Assembly (NCBI RefSeq): GCF_032854445.1
Contig: NC_088295.1
Span: 50,331,385-50,395,384 of the forward strand
Reading direction: 5' to 3'
Origin: Liolophura sinensis
Taxonomy: Eukaryota; Mollusca; Polyplacophora; Chitonida; Chitonidae
DNA: 64,000 nt
Shown here: in pieces, positions 34,601 to 46,300 of the stretch
How positions within the stretch are numbered: the stretch's first letter is position 1
Layout of the letters: the number at the start of each line of letters is the position of its first letter
The notes under the pieces: model-generated
What the model saw: only the letters and a program-made list of their open reading frames with translations
The model's database searches: none
What the model was told of the DNA's origin: nothing
Position numbers and translations under genes: made by a program

Positions 34601-37600
34601 CTTATATGTTTTAAAAATTTGGAAAGTTTAGTGAAGATGGTCACAGAACTTCAGATGTTGAGTTCTTACTGAATTAATCACTTAGGGCCTGGGTTAAGAT
34701 TTACCCACACCAGTTTAAATTGTTATTATAAAATCAGAATATCAAGTCCAGCTCATGCTGGCTTCCTCTCCGGCAGCACGTGGGAAGGTCTTCCAGCAAC
34801 CTGCGGATGGTCGTGGGTTTCCCCTGGGCTGTGCCCGGTTTCCACCCACCATAATGCTGGCCTTCGTCGTATAAGTGAAATATTCTTGAAATATTCACAG
34901 GTGGGGAGGGAAGTATCATTGCTGCAGGAGGCTCAGTATTTGGAATTGGCTCAGACATTGGGGGAAGTATCAGGATGCCTGCCTTCTTCAATGGCATCTT
35001 TGGCCATAAACCGTCAAAGGGTATGTGGTGATATACATCCTTCATATAAACAGTCATGCTTACCATGGCAGTCAGATTTAATTTCAGATAATGGTGTATA
35101 GCATTCTCTTTGAATGTCTTTCTACCAGAAATGTGTACTGCCATTATTTATTTGGATTTATAGGAAATAAAGTTAAGGGAATCTTGGACCGTAACTGTCA
35201 TAGAACGTTAGACATTTTATCAACTATCCGATTAGGATTTTTAAGAATACATGTATTCAAATTACTTATAAATAATATAAATGCAATCCGAATTTGAGGG
35301 CAGCTATATTTAATCTATCTTCCAACAAAAGTTATAAACATTGGTGGTAGTACCTTACAGACTACATTGTATATTCTTCAACATTTTCGCATGTTCACAA
35401 GGTGTTGATTCAAGAATATTCTGAAGGCATTAATCTGTGTTGACTGACAAAATTATACTTTTTGTGGAGCCCAGAAATGGGCCTATCCAGTCAATGTAAT
35501 TTTGTCTTCGAAATCTCCAATCAAATTAAAGATGTGCATAAATTGCACTGCCATTTCATATGCGAAGACGTTGAGGAATTAGGGTAGTACTTGTAGTTCT
35601 GTACTGGATGTAGCATGGCACCAGGTGGTTGTGTATATCAGCTCAGTTAGGGCCTGGCGTGTTTGAGAACGGGTGACAACATATATGTGAACAGAGGAGT
35701 AGAATGTAGCTAAGAACTGACAATCTATATATGTATACACATACTACAAATAAACTCTCATTATTTTCAGACATTGTTAAAAATGAGGGTCAGTTCCCCC
35801 TGGGTGATGGGCGTCAGTTAAATCTGCTCTCCACAGGCCCCATGTGTAGATATGCTGTTGATCTCAAGCCAGTGTTAAAGGTTCTTGGGGGACAAAGTAC
35901 AGATATTCTACAGCTAGACTTGCCAGTGAGTTTTACCAAAGGAGTCGGTAGATCTTTGTCATGACTGTGTTGAGTACTACATCCGTGGGTAACAGTCACT
36001 TTTATGCCTGGGCATACTGTAATGTTTCAATTTTTTTAACTTCAAAAGTTGTTTCTCCATAAATTACCTGTGTATTCAAGCTGGCTACATAAGTGCATTG
36101 AGGATCAGGAAAGTCAGCCATGTTTTTGGAGTTGAAAAATATCACAAGTTTTATTGGCAATTAACAGCTATTTGTTCTTGTGGCCCCTGTTCTACCTGGT
36201 TTTCTCCCACCTAATGCTGGACGTCGCATTAGTGAAATATTTTTCAGCATGGCATAAAAATCCAATTGAAATTAATGAATATTCTTGCAGACTAGTTTCT
36301 TATTTTCTCATTATAATATCCAAATCGTGTTGTTCTCAAATCAAGCTTTTGTTCTAGTGTTTTTTTGGAACCTCTTTTGTTATACTACCAATATTAACTA
36401 ACCATAGCATTTTGCCTTCAAATTGTGACTTTTTGTGTTGAATTTTTGTTTTGCTATGTGACAGTTTCTGATTGCAGGTTGATCTAAAGACTGTAAAAGT
36501 GTTTACTATGGAGGATGACGGTGGTAGCCCTCTGGTTTCCAAAGTTGATCCTCAGCTGCGAGATGCTCAAAGAAAGGTAATTTATCATGCATTAGTTGTG
36601 ATTCTCTCAAATCTACAAAGTAACAACCATTGGGAAGAGGGGCCTCCGTGGCTCAGTCGGTTAGCATACTAGCGCAGCGTAATGACCCAAGAGTCTCTCA
36701 CCAATACGGTCGCTGTGAGTTCAAGTTCAGCTCATGCTGGCTTCCTCTCCGGCCGTACGTGGGAAGGTCTGTGAGCAACCTGCGGATGTTCGTGGGTTTC
36801 CCCTGGGCTGTGCCCGGTTACCACCCACCATAATGCTGGTCACCGTTGTATAAGTGAAATATTCTTGAGTACGGCGTAAAACACCAATCAAATAATTAAA
36901 TAAATAAGCAGGTTGAAGATACTGATGTTTCAACTATTAGACTTATCTCCCTTTGTATAGGGCTAGATAAGCCCATTGGGTGAAAACAAATCACATGTGG
37001 CATATACTAGAGTTGGTAGTGTGGACGAGAGTAAATTGATGATCAGTTCAGTGAATTATTCATGTCACACAAAACACAACTTTAGCACATATCTGCAACT
37101 GGATTTGTAACCCATAAGACAAATATTTTGTAAATGACCTAGTTTTGCCAAACAAAGTGGAGTTGCAGAGGCAAAGACTGTAAATCTTTAACCTTTTCAA
37201 CCACTAAAGCACTTTTTCCAGTGGAATTTATGCACACATTTATTATGAAAACGACGCTAAGTGCGATATTTGTGTCATTATTATTATATGTCATATATTT
37301 TATGTCATTAATGATCAAAGCTTTATTAAACTGTGCAAAATATTTCTCTACCAAATCCCCTTATGCCCACACCTGAAACCAACAGCCACTGGTTGAATGT
37401 TGAATGGTGAAAATCCTGGAAAAATGCTGCTGTGGCATTAAACAGTTTAAGGGTTTTATTTGTTTTTTGTTGTTTTTTCTTTTGTGATAACAGGTAGCTG
37501 AGCACTTCAAGAATATAACTCAGTGTGCTGTCGTCAGTGTCAAGTTGAGCAAGATGAAGCATAGCCTCATTATGTGGACAGCCAAGATGGCTGATCCCAC

Positions 37601-38078
37601 TTCTACCAAATTCTACGAGCTGATGGGAGGAGAAGCTGGACCAGTAAATGCATTCTGGGAATTTCTGAAGTGGTGTTTTGGTCAGTCGAACCACACTCTA
37701 CCAGCTATTGGGTTAGGAATGTCAGAAAGTTGCACATTCCTATTCGACAGGTCCACGGATAAACTGTTGTCTATGCTCAATGCCTTGTGTGATGAGATCA
37801 AAGAGCTGTTGGGAGACAATGGTGTGTTGTTGTACCCATCACACCCACGTGTTGCCCCCTACCACAACCAACCCATCATAACGCCATTGGACTTCGCTTA
37901 CACGGCTATTTTCAATGCCCTGGAGCTCCCTGTGACCCAGTGCCCTTTAGGACTGAGTAAGGAGGGCCTGCCACTTGGTGTTCAGGTAGTGACCACTCCA
38001 AACAATGACCGACTCTCACTTGCTGTTGCTGAAGAGATTGAGAGAGCATTTGGAGGCTGGGTACCACCTGGTAAATGA
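31474..38078 (+). CDS. FAAH2: Fatty acid amide hydrolase 2 (FAAH2), complete, seven exons
   Basis: FAAH2 is a membrane-anchored serine hydrolase of the amidase-signature family that cleaves fatty acid amides such as oleamide and anandamide. Exons: 31474-31659, 32270-32492, 33281-33490, 34901-35020, 35771-35925, 36478-36576, 37494-38078, all GT-AG and in phase, giving 525 aa (human 532). Residues about 5-28 form a hydrophobic N-terminal anchor (NQLLWYVTTVLGWILKPVVQ). The catalytic triad is visible: Lys130 in GVPVSIKEAF, Ser205 in GRIVGGSSGGEGS and Ser229 in GSDIGGSIR. Each is one less than human K131, S206 and S230. The C-terminus matches human closely (YPSHPRVAPYHNQP, LPVTQCPLGL, FGGWVPPGK). 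The start is the first ATG after an acceptor-like TTGCAG at 31434, which suggests an untranslated first exon upstream. An AATAAA lies at 38408-38413. Confidence 0.97.
31756..31797 (-). repeat. SINE-A tail fragment
   Basis: TATTTATTTATTTGATTGTC and ACCACACTCAAGAA, the 3' end of SINE-A in FAAH2 intron 1. Confidence 0.75.
32270..32492 (+). CDS. FAAH2: FAAH2 exon 2: catalytic lysine
   Basis: It encodes VSAVKVMEVFIDRVTEVNPI and PFLGVPVSIKEAFSVK. The Lys in SIKEAF is the catalytic Lys (residue 130). Confidence 0.96.
33281..33490 (+). CDS. FAAH2: FAAH2 exon 3: amidase signature start
   Basis: It encodes NTSGLVSRRGVTAESDGPVV, the block MTNISELCMWYESSNNLYG and GRIVGGSS. The cis-serine is residue 205. 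The donor GTAAGA interrupts the glycine codon after SS. Confidence 0.97.
34741..34891 (+). repeat. SINE-A remnant ending at the FAAH2 exon-4 acceptor
   Basis: It starts at AAGTCCAGCTCATGCTGG and breaks off after GTGAAATATTCTTGA, nine bases before the acceptor AG (34899-34900). Confidence 0.88.
34901..35020 (+). CDS. FAAH2: FAAH2 exon 4: nucleophile serine
   Basis: It encodes GEGSIIAAGGSVFGIGSDIG then GSIRMPAFFNGIFGHKPSK. The nucleophile is Ser229. A SINE remnant ends about nine bases before its CACAG acceptor. Confidence 0.97.
35771..35925 (+). CDS. FAAH2: FAAH2 exon 5
   Basis: It encodes NEGQFPLGDGRQLNLLSTGP and MCRYAVDLKPVLKVLGG, like human NKGQFPLA and TGPMCRYAEDL. Phase 1 to phase 0. 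Confidence 0.96.
36183..36278 (+). repeat. SINE-A 3' fragment, diverged
   Basis: CTCCCACCTAATGCTGGACG and a changed tail, in the FAAH2 intron before exon 6. Confidence 0.65.
36478..36576 (+). CDS. FAAH2: FAAH2 exon 6
   Basis: Thirty-three codons encoding VDLKTVKVFTMEDDGGSPLV and PQLRDAQRK, matching human LKFYWMEHDGGSFLMSKVD. Phase 0 at both ends. Confidence 0.95.
36638..36906 (+). repeat. SINE-A, full length
   Basis: One of the best copies, from GGGGCCTCCGTGGCTCAGTC to the AAATAAATAA tail. It lies in the FAAH2 intron before exon 7. Confidence 0.95.
37494..38078 (+). CDS. FAAH2: FAAH2 exon 7: C-terminal half
   Basis: A long exon of 194 codons plus TGA. It includes HTLPAIGLGMSE, GDNGVLLYPSHPRVAPYHNQ, FNALELPVTQCPLGL and FGGWVPPGK, all colinear with human FAAH2. 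Confidence 0.98.
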   Translation, partial: VAEHFKNITQCAVVSVKLSKMKHSLIMWTAKMADPTSTKFYELMGGEAGPVNAFWEFLKWCFGQSNHTLPAIGLGMSESCTFLFDRSTDKLLSMLNALCDEIKELLGDNGVLLYPSHPRVAPYHNQPIITPLDFAYTAIFNALELPVTQCPLGLSKEGLPLGVQVVTTPNNDRLSLAVAEEIERAFGGWVPPGK

Positions 38079-38407
38079 AGAAAAAATAACTGAGGTATTA
38101 AATATAAATTATGGAACAAATAATTACATGTTACATGACGATGTATTGATGAATATATTTGTCTAATAATTTCATTCTAGTATCAGTTTTTGGATTCCTT
38201 CTTTTACTTTACATGCATCTTTTGATTAGAGTGTTTTTCTTTATTTTTTACCTTTTGTATATTTATAATGATTGATACTGTTGCTGATCTTATTGATTTA
38301 ATTGATTGTTGAGTATAAATATGTGAGCAAGAGTTTATCTCAAAGTTTTCTGTCCATTTGGAACAGACTGGACCAAAGTAACAAGTATGTTACTTGTGTA
38401 AAAATGT

Positions 38408-38413
38408 AATAAA
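38408..38413 (+). terminator. FAAH2: FAAH2 polyadenylation signal
   Basis: A canonical AATAAA lies 330 bases after the stop codon, followed at 38424 by a genomic A run. It is the best candidate for the transcript end. Confidence 0.6.
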
Positions 38414-38929
38414 AACTTTATGTAAAAAAAAAAACATTTCTTTTCTCAGTGTGTTGATGACAAATATACATAATTGTTATTACCTGTTTTCACAGCCTTT
38501 GATATACAATCAAAGTGGGGTGAAATTTCAAACGGATTTGGAGAATTTATTTTTCCAAGCTAATTGTGCAAAACGAATCTGCACGCAAAATGTTCAAAAA
38601 TTCAAACAGTGAAAGCTATTGCAAGGAAACCAAAGCATGATAGACGGCGAGGGCGTTATTTTTAACATCCTAACATCCTACAGTTCTTGAAGAAACACTT
38701 TTGAATGTAAGATGTCTTTTAGTCCAATACATGTATTTAAAACAGTTTTCAAAGCTATATGGAATTTGTCTGTGTATTGTGTCATTAAATCAAATACATG
38801 TTTGACCTACAGTATCTCTGCTTATTAACACCATTCCATAAAAACAGGAGTTTCTTACGGCTTTCTTTATTCTGACCTGAGGATTTGAGAATATACCTTT
38901 GTTGTGTTTTGTGGTGTGCAATGTACAGA

Positions 38930-39795
38930 GGCTTGGGTGGGCTATGGCTGGAGGGTTGTGATGTGTGTGTGTTGTGGACAGATCTGGGTGGGCTATGACT
39001 GGAGGGTTGTGATCTGTGTATTGTACAGCAACTTGGGTGAGCTATGACAGTTGAGCTGTGTTGTGTGTATTGTGCACAGACATGGGTGGGCTATGACGGT
39101 TGGGTTGTAATGTGTGTAGGGGCCTCCGTGGCTCAGTTGGTTAGCGCACTAGCGCAGCGTAATGACCCAGAGGTGTGATCTGATGTGTGTATTGTGCACA
39201 GACCTGGGTGAACTATGAAAGTTGAGTTGTGATGTGTGTATTGCACACAGACCATGGTGAGATCAAACGGTTAAGTTGTAATGTGTGTGTTGTACGCATA
39301 CCTGGGTGAGTTATGACAGTTGAGTTGTGATGTGTGCCTTGTACTCAGAACTGGATGGGCTATGACAGTCGAGTTGTGATATCGTTTATTGTACACAAAC
39401 TTGGATGGGCTGAGGCAGTTGTGATGTGATGTGTGTATTGTACACAAACTTGGGTGGGCTATGACAGATGTGATGTGATGTGTGTATTGTACACAAACTT
39501 GGGTGGGCTGAGGCAGTTGTGATGTGATGTGTGTATTGTACACAAACTTGGGTGGGCTATGACAGTTGTGATGTGATGTGTGTATTGTACACAAACTTAG
39601 GTGGGCTATGACAGTTGGGATGTGATGTGTGTATTGTACACAAACTTGGGTGGGCTATGACAGTTGGGATGTGATGTGTGCATTGTACACAAACTTGGGT
39701 GGGCTATGGCGGATGGGATGTGATGTGTGCATTGTACACAAAGTGGGCTATGGCGGTTGGGATGTAATGCGCATATTGCTCAGAGGCTTGAATCA
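38930..39795. repeat. Minisatellite, about 50-bp unit
   Basis: About 16 units of GTGTGTATTGTACACAAACT and GGGTGGGCTATGACAGTTG. Copies are best conserved from 39380 to 39740. A SINE-A head fragment interrupts it at 39119-39172. Confidence 0.93.
39119..39172 (+). repeat. SINE-A head only
   Basis: GGGGCCTCCGTGGCTCAGTT to GCGTAATGACCCAG, an isolated tRNA-like head within the minisatellite. Confidence 0.85.
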
Positions 39796-39989
39796 ACCAC
39801 AAGTATGATAGTCAAGTTGTGATGTGTTTATTATACACACCTTGATGGGGTACATGCTAGTTGGGTTGTATGCATTGTACAGAGACTTGTGCATTTGTGG
39901 AGCATTTGTGCAGGGATGGCTATTTGTGGCTATTTGATTGGCTGGTGCTGTCTAACATTTGTTAGACCTCTCTTCCCCCAGTTTTATGC

Positions 39990-40140
39990 ACATATGTGTA
40001 CGTCACGTGGGAAAGTTTGCCAGTAATATGCCAAAGGTCGTGGTTAACTCTAGGGTAATTTCCTCCACCCATTGTACTGACCACCATTGTATAAGTGAAA
40101 TATTTCTGAGTATGGCATTAAACATCAATTAAATAAGTAA
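39990..40140 (+). repeat. SINE-A, diverged
   Basis: ACGTGGGAAAGTTTGCCAGT to GAGTATGGCATTAAACATCA with an A-rich tail. Confidence 0.75.
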
Positions 40141-43100
40141 ATGAAAACAGAGACTTTGATAAACTATAACAGTTTTTTTTTGTTATTTTCTCAACAACAT
40201 AAATGAAAAAGAAAATCATAAATATATTCTGGCCCTACGAATTCGGGGAACCTTTCCTATCCACATGTAACATTGCCTTATACAGATGCTTCCTTGCTTT
40301 TGCTCTTCTTCAATAAATTGATGCCCAGTAGGGCTAAATTCTTTTATAGAACAGGAAAGGAACCATGATCATCTGCTAGTCTTGTACTCTTGACAGAATG
40401 GAAAATGTTGGCAACCAATGCATGGCCTACAGGGCAAGATTAAATTTTAGAGAAGGTAGGTGGTGGTAAGGATTGAAAATTGGTAATATTTATAATTACA
40501 GGCCTACTGCTTAAGGGGTGACAGGGGGAATACATTATTATCTGGATCTCATAAAGAGTTTTCCCAGACAATAACAAATTCTTATAAGGAAAGCACACAC
40601 TACTGTCAAACAGTGTTTGTTGCTATTTCTTGTGCTCTGATGAATTGCGTTATTTCCATGTCCGTGTTCGCTATTCTTCATAGGTTATAGTTTTCGGTTT
40701 ACTGACCCGGGTGAGACTGACGCTGTGCAGTATGAACTGCCCTTCAGTTAGCTCAGCCTGAAGTTCATCGCAAACGAGTTATAGAGTGACTGTGAGGACT
40801 ACAAAACGGTAAAGATAAAAGGCCATTTGCACTGTGCAGATATCCACGATTACTTGTCTTCGAAAATTTGCCAGTGTAACTTGTTGTTGTTGTAAATGGA
40901 AATCAAGCACGTGTTCAGCCGAAATGAAAGTAAACTAAGGGTAGTAATTTTTATGACTATCACGTCTGTCGAGTAAAACAAGTAAATCCGTCGAGAAACA
41001 TAGCTGATTGAGTGGCCCCGGCTCTAGTGTACGAGAGTAAACCAGAAATGCCACCTTGTTAAAGCCTCGACGCAAAGATATGTTGGAAGAGTTGTCTCCC
41101 ATGGTCCATGTTTGAAAACAGCCTTTGTAGATTAAGGGTCCCCCCTTGTCAGATATCAGGAAATTTGTTTTCGACTACATAAACATAGTAAACATAGCCC
41201 AACAATGAAAGGCTCAAGATAATTGTTATAAAACAGTGAATTGCAGAATTAATCTAATCAAGACAATTGATAGCTTGGACTAAAACATGTGTATCCTTTT
41301 GTATTCCTCATATACATGTATAAGCTACATGTATCATGTAAAATAAACTTACATGTGGTAGTGTAGGGCATCCCTCCCGTGCTTTTTGAAAATATATTTT
41401 ATGTAATTAAGCAAGAAATGCCACCAACGTGAATCATAAACTTTGGATGATTAATTTCATAGTCATTGTCAAAAATTTCCAAAAATGTTGGTAGGGTGCA
41501 GTAGAGGGATGTACGAAATTGTTTTGTGTCATAGTCTGGGTCCATTAAGTTTAAGATTTATAAAGCTTTGCATGGCTAGCCCATTCCATTCTCTTACAAG
41601 ATAATGCCTTATAATTAGAAAAGATTTAATTGGTGTTTACTCCTGATATGATCTGTATACCCTATGTGTTCTGGGCATTATTTTGAAGCGTTGATTGTTG
41701 TGCTGTGTAAAATAGGGACAAAGATACAATCAAATACAGATATGCACATTTTCGGACATCAGAATACCCTTTACCTGAAGTTTTGCATTCATGTGTTTTA
41801 TGATCTTTGTCCCTTTATCGTGAGATATACTGTGTGATTAACACTTACATGTAGGCCTACCCTGATGGTATACACATGCGTGCACCTTTGACTGGGTCTG
41901 CTGCATGCCTGTAGTAGTTGTTACTTCATTTATGATTAAATTTTACACATTTCAGATACCTATTCAAGCGGGCACAGATCTGGGCACCTTACTGACCTGC
42001 AAGAGTGGCCAGCTGACAATGTGTTGAAACATAACATGGAAAAGTATACGGAAATAAACAGTAGTGGACACTACTCAGAGAACAGTGCCTAATAAAAACT
42101 GGAAATCATAGTATATTAGGCAATGAAACAGTTTGGATCACAGCATATATGTATGCTGAATGTTGACAAAGGGCAGTTGTAAAGCATTGTTTTGTATTAA
42201 CTTCCAGCTTATTTAGACGACATTTTTATTTGCCGTGTTGTACAAAACAAGCACAATGGTCCAAGTATAATGACAAATGCATGGATGTCCTCAATCTTGC
42301 ATTGATTAGTTTGTTCTTGAGTGACTGATAGGCCAACTGTTTAAAGGTAATTTAAAAATTTATGGAAACCAGTCTGCTCCAGCCACAGTTTGGTTGAAAT
42401 GTTGCTAAAGGGTGTTACCCCAGGTAATCATTCACTCATTCATTTATTCATTCAGAGCTCAGCTCGACCTGTAATGCTGACCAATGGTGTGTAAATGATT
42501 TCAGTGTAAAATTACTTAGTCAAACAGCAAAATTTAAAAAAAGAAAACAAAAAGCGAAAAAAACACAAACAATATAATATTACAGAAATTTGTGTAATAT
42601 TATTTTATTCTAGTTTTTTCTTAAAATATTTTCAGTTTTATTATTTTTGTTTTTTCCGACTTACTGATATTCTTCTTTTCTTTTTTCATTGCTCAGATGT
42701 TTTGATGAATCATCCGATATAATTAGTCTTCTACCTGAAATGTCAGTTCTCCATGTTTGAGATGTAGAATTTTATATCCAGGAGGCAATTTTTGATCCAT
42801 GGCACTCTCGCAGAAGGTTTTACAAATGATAAGGTTAGTATCCTCTTGGCTCGATGCATGTCTGTATTTCTGGGATGGTATGATTTCATCAGTATTTTGT
42901 AACCTTAACACCTTATCTTGAATTTTGCATAATTAAATATGTGAAAATATCCGCATGAACTTTCCAGTCTCTGTGCATTGGTAAATAGTATTTCTTGAAA
43001 TTTTTCAGGGTTTCTTAAATTTTGTTTTGAATGTCATAGATTTAATTTTTATGTTAAAAGTGTCAATATGTTTATGGATTAAATATGGGAAGAAAAAACA

Positions 43101-43189
43101 GTTTTCGCTTGTAAAACTTTACAAACTGTTTGCGCCTTATTTTATTGTTTCCCTCTTAGTAAGGCTGTAATGAATACATGTAGGTTTTT

Positions 43190-43350
43190 ATGTTTGTTTG
43201 TTTTTTATTTAGAGATTCTGGCTTTAAAAGCCCAGCCCAATGTCGTTACCATGGTAGCCATGTGGGAGGATCATATCTGTCTAGATGGTTTAGGAATGTC
43301 AATCGACGTAGTCGGGTGGCCACACTGACAGAAGAGAATCAATATGACCG
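43190..43350 (+). CDS. TRMT2B: TRMT2B first recognisable exon, N-terminal, start uncertain
   Basis: It ends WFRNVNRRSRVATLTEENQY then DR, joining in frame to LAECVTPL. Two readings exist. The exon may begin after the AG at 43211-43212, which follows a long T-rich tract, with the ATG in an unseen upstream exon. Or translation may begin at the in-frame ATG 43190-43192, giving a short hydrophobic and basic presequence. I favour the splice reading slightly. Confidence 0.65.
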
Positions 43351-46300
43351 GTATAATAACAAGCTTAATCTGGGATCAGTCTCGTAAGGAGGTTTTCACC
43401 TTGAAACAGAACTTAATTATTGTTTTAAATAAAATAGATATTGAATCAGCAGTTTCAAGTTTTAAATGTTTAGAATGTACATTTATATTTTTACAAAACT
43501 AGCTTATGTTTTAATTCAGTTTCCTCATTGAAAGCAACATTTTTGGTGAACAAATCTCAGATGTAATGTGTTTATTTCTTGGATAAGTAGGTCAAAAATT
43601 ACAGTTTTCTCTGACTATTATTATGGAGAGCCTAAAAAAGGAAAATTTCATCCTCTTTGTTTGCCATAGTATTAAAATTACCATCACATTATTTTGATAA
43701 TTTCCCGGACGGTGTCTCCTTCTAGTAGAACTCCTCCAGTGCTTCTGTATTTGGGGTGTTATGCCTCAGTTGAAAGCATTGCCAAAGACACCAGACATGA
43801 AATCCAACCCAGACACTTGAGTTAAGTACATGTGACTAGCTGACTCAGTCTTTGCTGGGTGCCAAGTACTAGTACTAATGTCTTGGGCATGACTTGCTCT
43901 GGGCATGAGTGTCTCAGTCATTAATTCATTATTCATTTTAATTTTATTCCCAGTACAGTACATATTCCAAGAAATTTTTGAATTTTAAAATCTTTTTCTG
44001 ATGAGAATTTCAAGTTATCAAAATAACAAATTTACATGTAGTGTGTTTATTTCTTGGAAAGTTTTATCAAAAATTTCAAATTTTTGTGACTTATTTAAGG
44101 ACTAAATCAGGAAGAATTCAGCTTCTGTATTTGGGGTGTTGCTCCTCAGTGGAAAGCACTGCCAGTGACACCAAATATGACACCACACCAATACACTAGT
44201 TTGTGACTAGCTGATTCAACTTATGCTGAGTGCCAATTTTTTTTTTGTTTTGTTTTTGGTTGAAAATTTCAGGTTAGCAGAATGTGTAACACCTTTGTAC
44301 CAACTTCCGTATGACAAACAACTTGAGGTAGGCAAAGGAATCCAGGACTGTGGTGAATATAATCAAGAATGATATCACTAGGATAAACAATGCCCAAAAT
44401 GAATCTGTGTGTACATACTCATGCACATGTCATTCCCAGAGGGTATAGATATAATGTCCTGGATAAAATGGGACAAAATGCACAAACCAACAGGTACCGA
44501 AATCTTTATCAGTCCTGAAAAGAAAGATTGAAATTAAATTCCTTTAACTTTGATATGTAATTTCAGATATATCTTACAGACAAGAAGTAGCTAGTCAAAA
44601 TGGGTTATATGGCCAGATGGATTGACAAACAAAATCAGTTGTAGTCCAACTCATGCTATCTTGGAATAACATGGTCCTGGGATTTCCCTCCCCCCCACCT
44701 TCCGCAGGCTCTTCCCAGTGTCCACCCACCATACTGTCATATATTTTAAATTGAAATATTCTTCAGTACCTTGTGCCTCATATCAAATAAACAAACCTGT
44801 GGTGATGGACAAGAGACGAGTTATACCGGATGACAGATAGCACAGTACATGTACATTTATGCCTCCTCCGAGAGATAAGATCCAAAAACTTTGTCACCTG
44901 AGTTTACTAACTTCAGCTTGCTGGTGACAGTCATGGATGTATCAGGCTGCCAGCCACCAGCCTTTTTCTTCATTACTTGCTGTGGTTATCTTTACCTTTT
45001 AGTCAAGCTGTGTTGTGTCTTGTGTGCTGATATGGACATCAAACTGAATTTCATTCAGTTAAAGAAAATTTTATGTAATATTTAATCCAACAACATAACA
45101 TAAAATTAACCCTGACAAAATAGCATAACATTTGATCTAAAACATTGCACTATATTTTTCCTTTTTCATTTTCTTTGGCTTAAAGTTAAGTGCATGTATT
45201 ATGAGATAGTGTTGATATCTGTTTTAAATCTGATTTTACGCAGTTAAAACAAAACCACATGAAGTACTGCATCTCCAAAGTGATTGACATTGGCTTGAAC
45301 TCTCGCCCCAGGAAATCGATTGGCCTATTACAGAAATTGTCACAGATGTATGATGGCCAGTGTTGTCCCTTAGAGGACATTAAACCAGCTGTAAGTATGA
45401 CGTGAAAACCTTCTCTGTCCTGTGAGAACTGACACATTTCAGCAACCACATGTAGCTGACTCATATGAGAGGTGGATGTAAACTTTAATGTCAGTCTTGG
45501 ATAGGGAATTTTATAGATTCTCCTGCCTCCATTTTTGTGCAGATTTGGTGGCAATAAGTGGTGGCAGAGTGGTGGCAGTAAATGGTTGATGGTGCTCTGT
45601 GATGGCAGTAAGTGGTTGATGGTGCTCTGTGGTGGCAATAAGTGGTTGATGGTGCTCTGTGGTGGCAATGAGTGGTGCTCTCTGGTTTAGCCATACATTA
45701 AGTAGATGAGTTGCCACAAATATGATGCATCACACGCGGAAAAGTTTGCTTGTATGAATTTCCAGAGATAGGTGTTGAATATTCCAGTTTCGTGGGACGG
45801 TCTGCCAACAACCTGCAGACCTGGTTGTGGGTTTCCCCCAGGATCTGCTCGGTTTCCACCCACCATAATATTGACTCAAAATAATTTTTGAGTGTGGTAC
45901 TAACCCTCAGAAAGAAAAAAACTTGACACATCAACATTTATTTTTGTTGGTCGTGATTTATGTCCATTGATTTTATTTGCCTAATATCTCTCATATGCGT
46001 TTGTCAAAAGAAAACATATTTTTGCCCCCCCCCCTCCCCCCCCCACTCCTTTAACCAAAAACATAGTCTATGGTTATATATGTCAATAATTCTTATCTTA
46101 CACAAGGAAGTTACGAAATGAAATAGATGATTACTTTCAATGTGGAACGCTGTGTGTGATGTCGTTTACATGTGGAAGGGACTTGTTTGCCTTCAGAATC
46201 CTGCGTGATGTCATTTACATGTGGAAGGGACTTGTTTGCCTTCAGAATCCTGCGTGATGTCATTTACACGCGGAAGGGACTTGTTTGCCTTCAGAATCCT

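Larger units (their letters stand above)
38640..43189. other. Intergenic region between FAAH2 and TRMT2B
   Basis: No confident exon was found. It holds a 50-bp minisatellite (38930-39790), a decayed SINE (39990-40140) and plain A/T-rich sequence from 41100 to 43190. The stretch 40620-41080 is richer in CpG and contains a donor-like ACG GTAAAG at 40808, so it could hold the TRMT2B promoter and an untranslated first exon. That is inference only. Confidence 0.4.

Noticed and set aside
36638-36720. tRNA gene
   Set aside because: The tRNA-like heads (also at 24794, 47056 and elsewhere) are the 5' ends of SINE-A copies. They have a poor cloverleaf and continue into the SINE body and tail.
42723-42911. 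Minus-strand 62-codon frame
   Set aside because: It is short, A/T-rich, with no homology recognised and no convincing splice signals.
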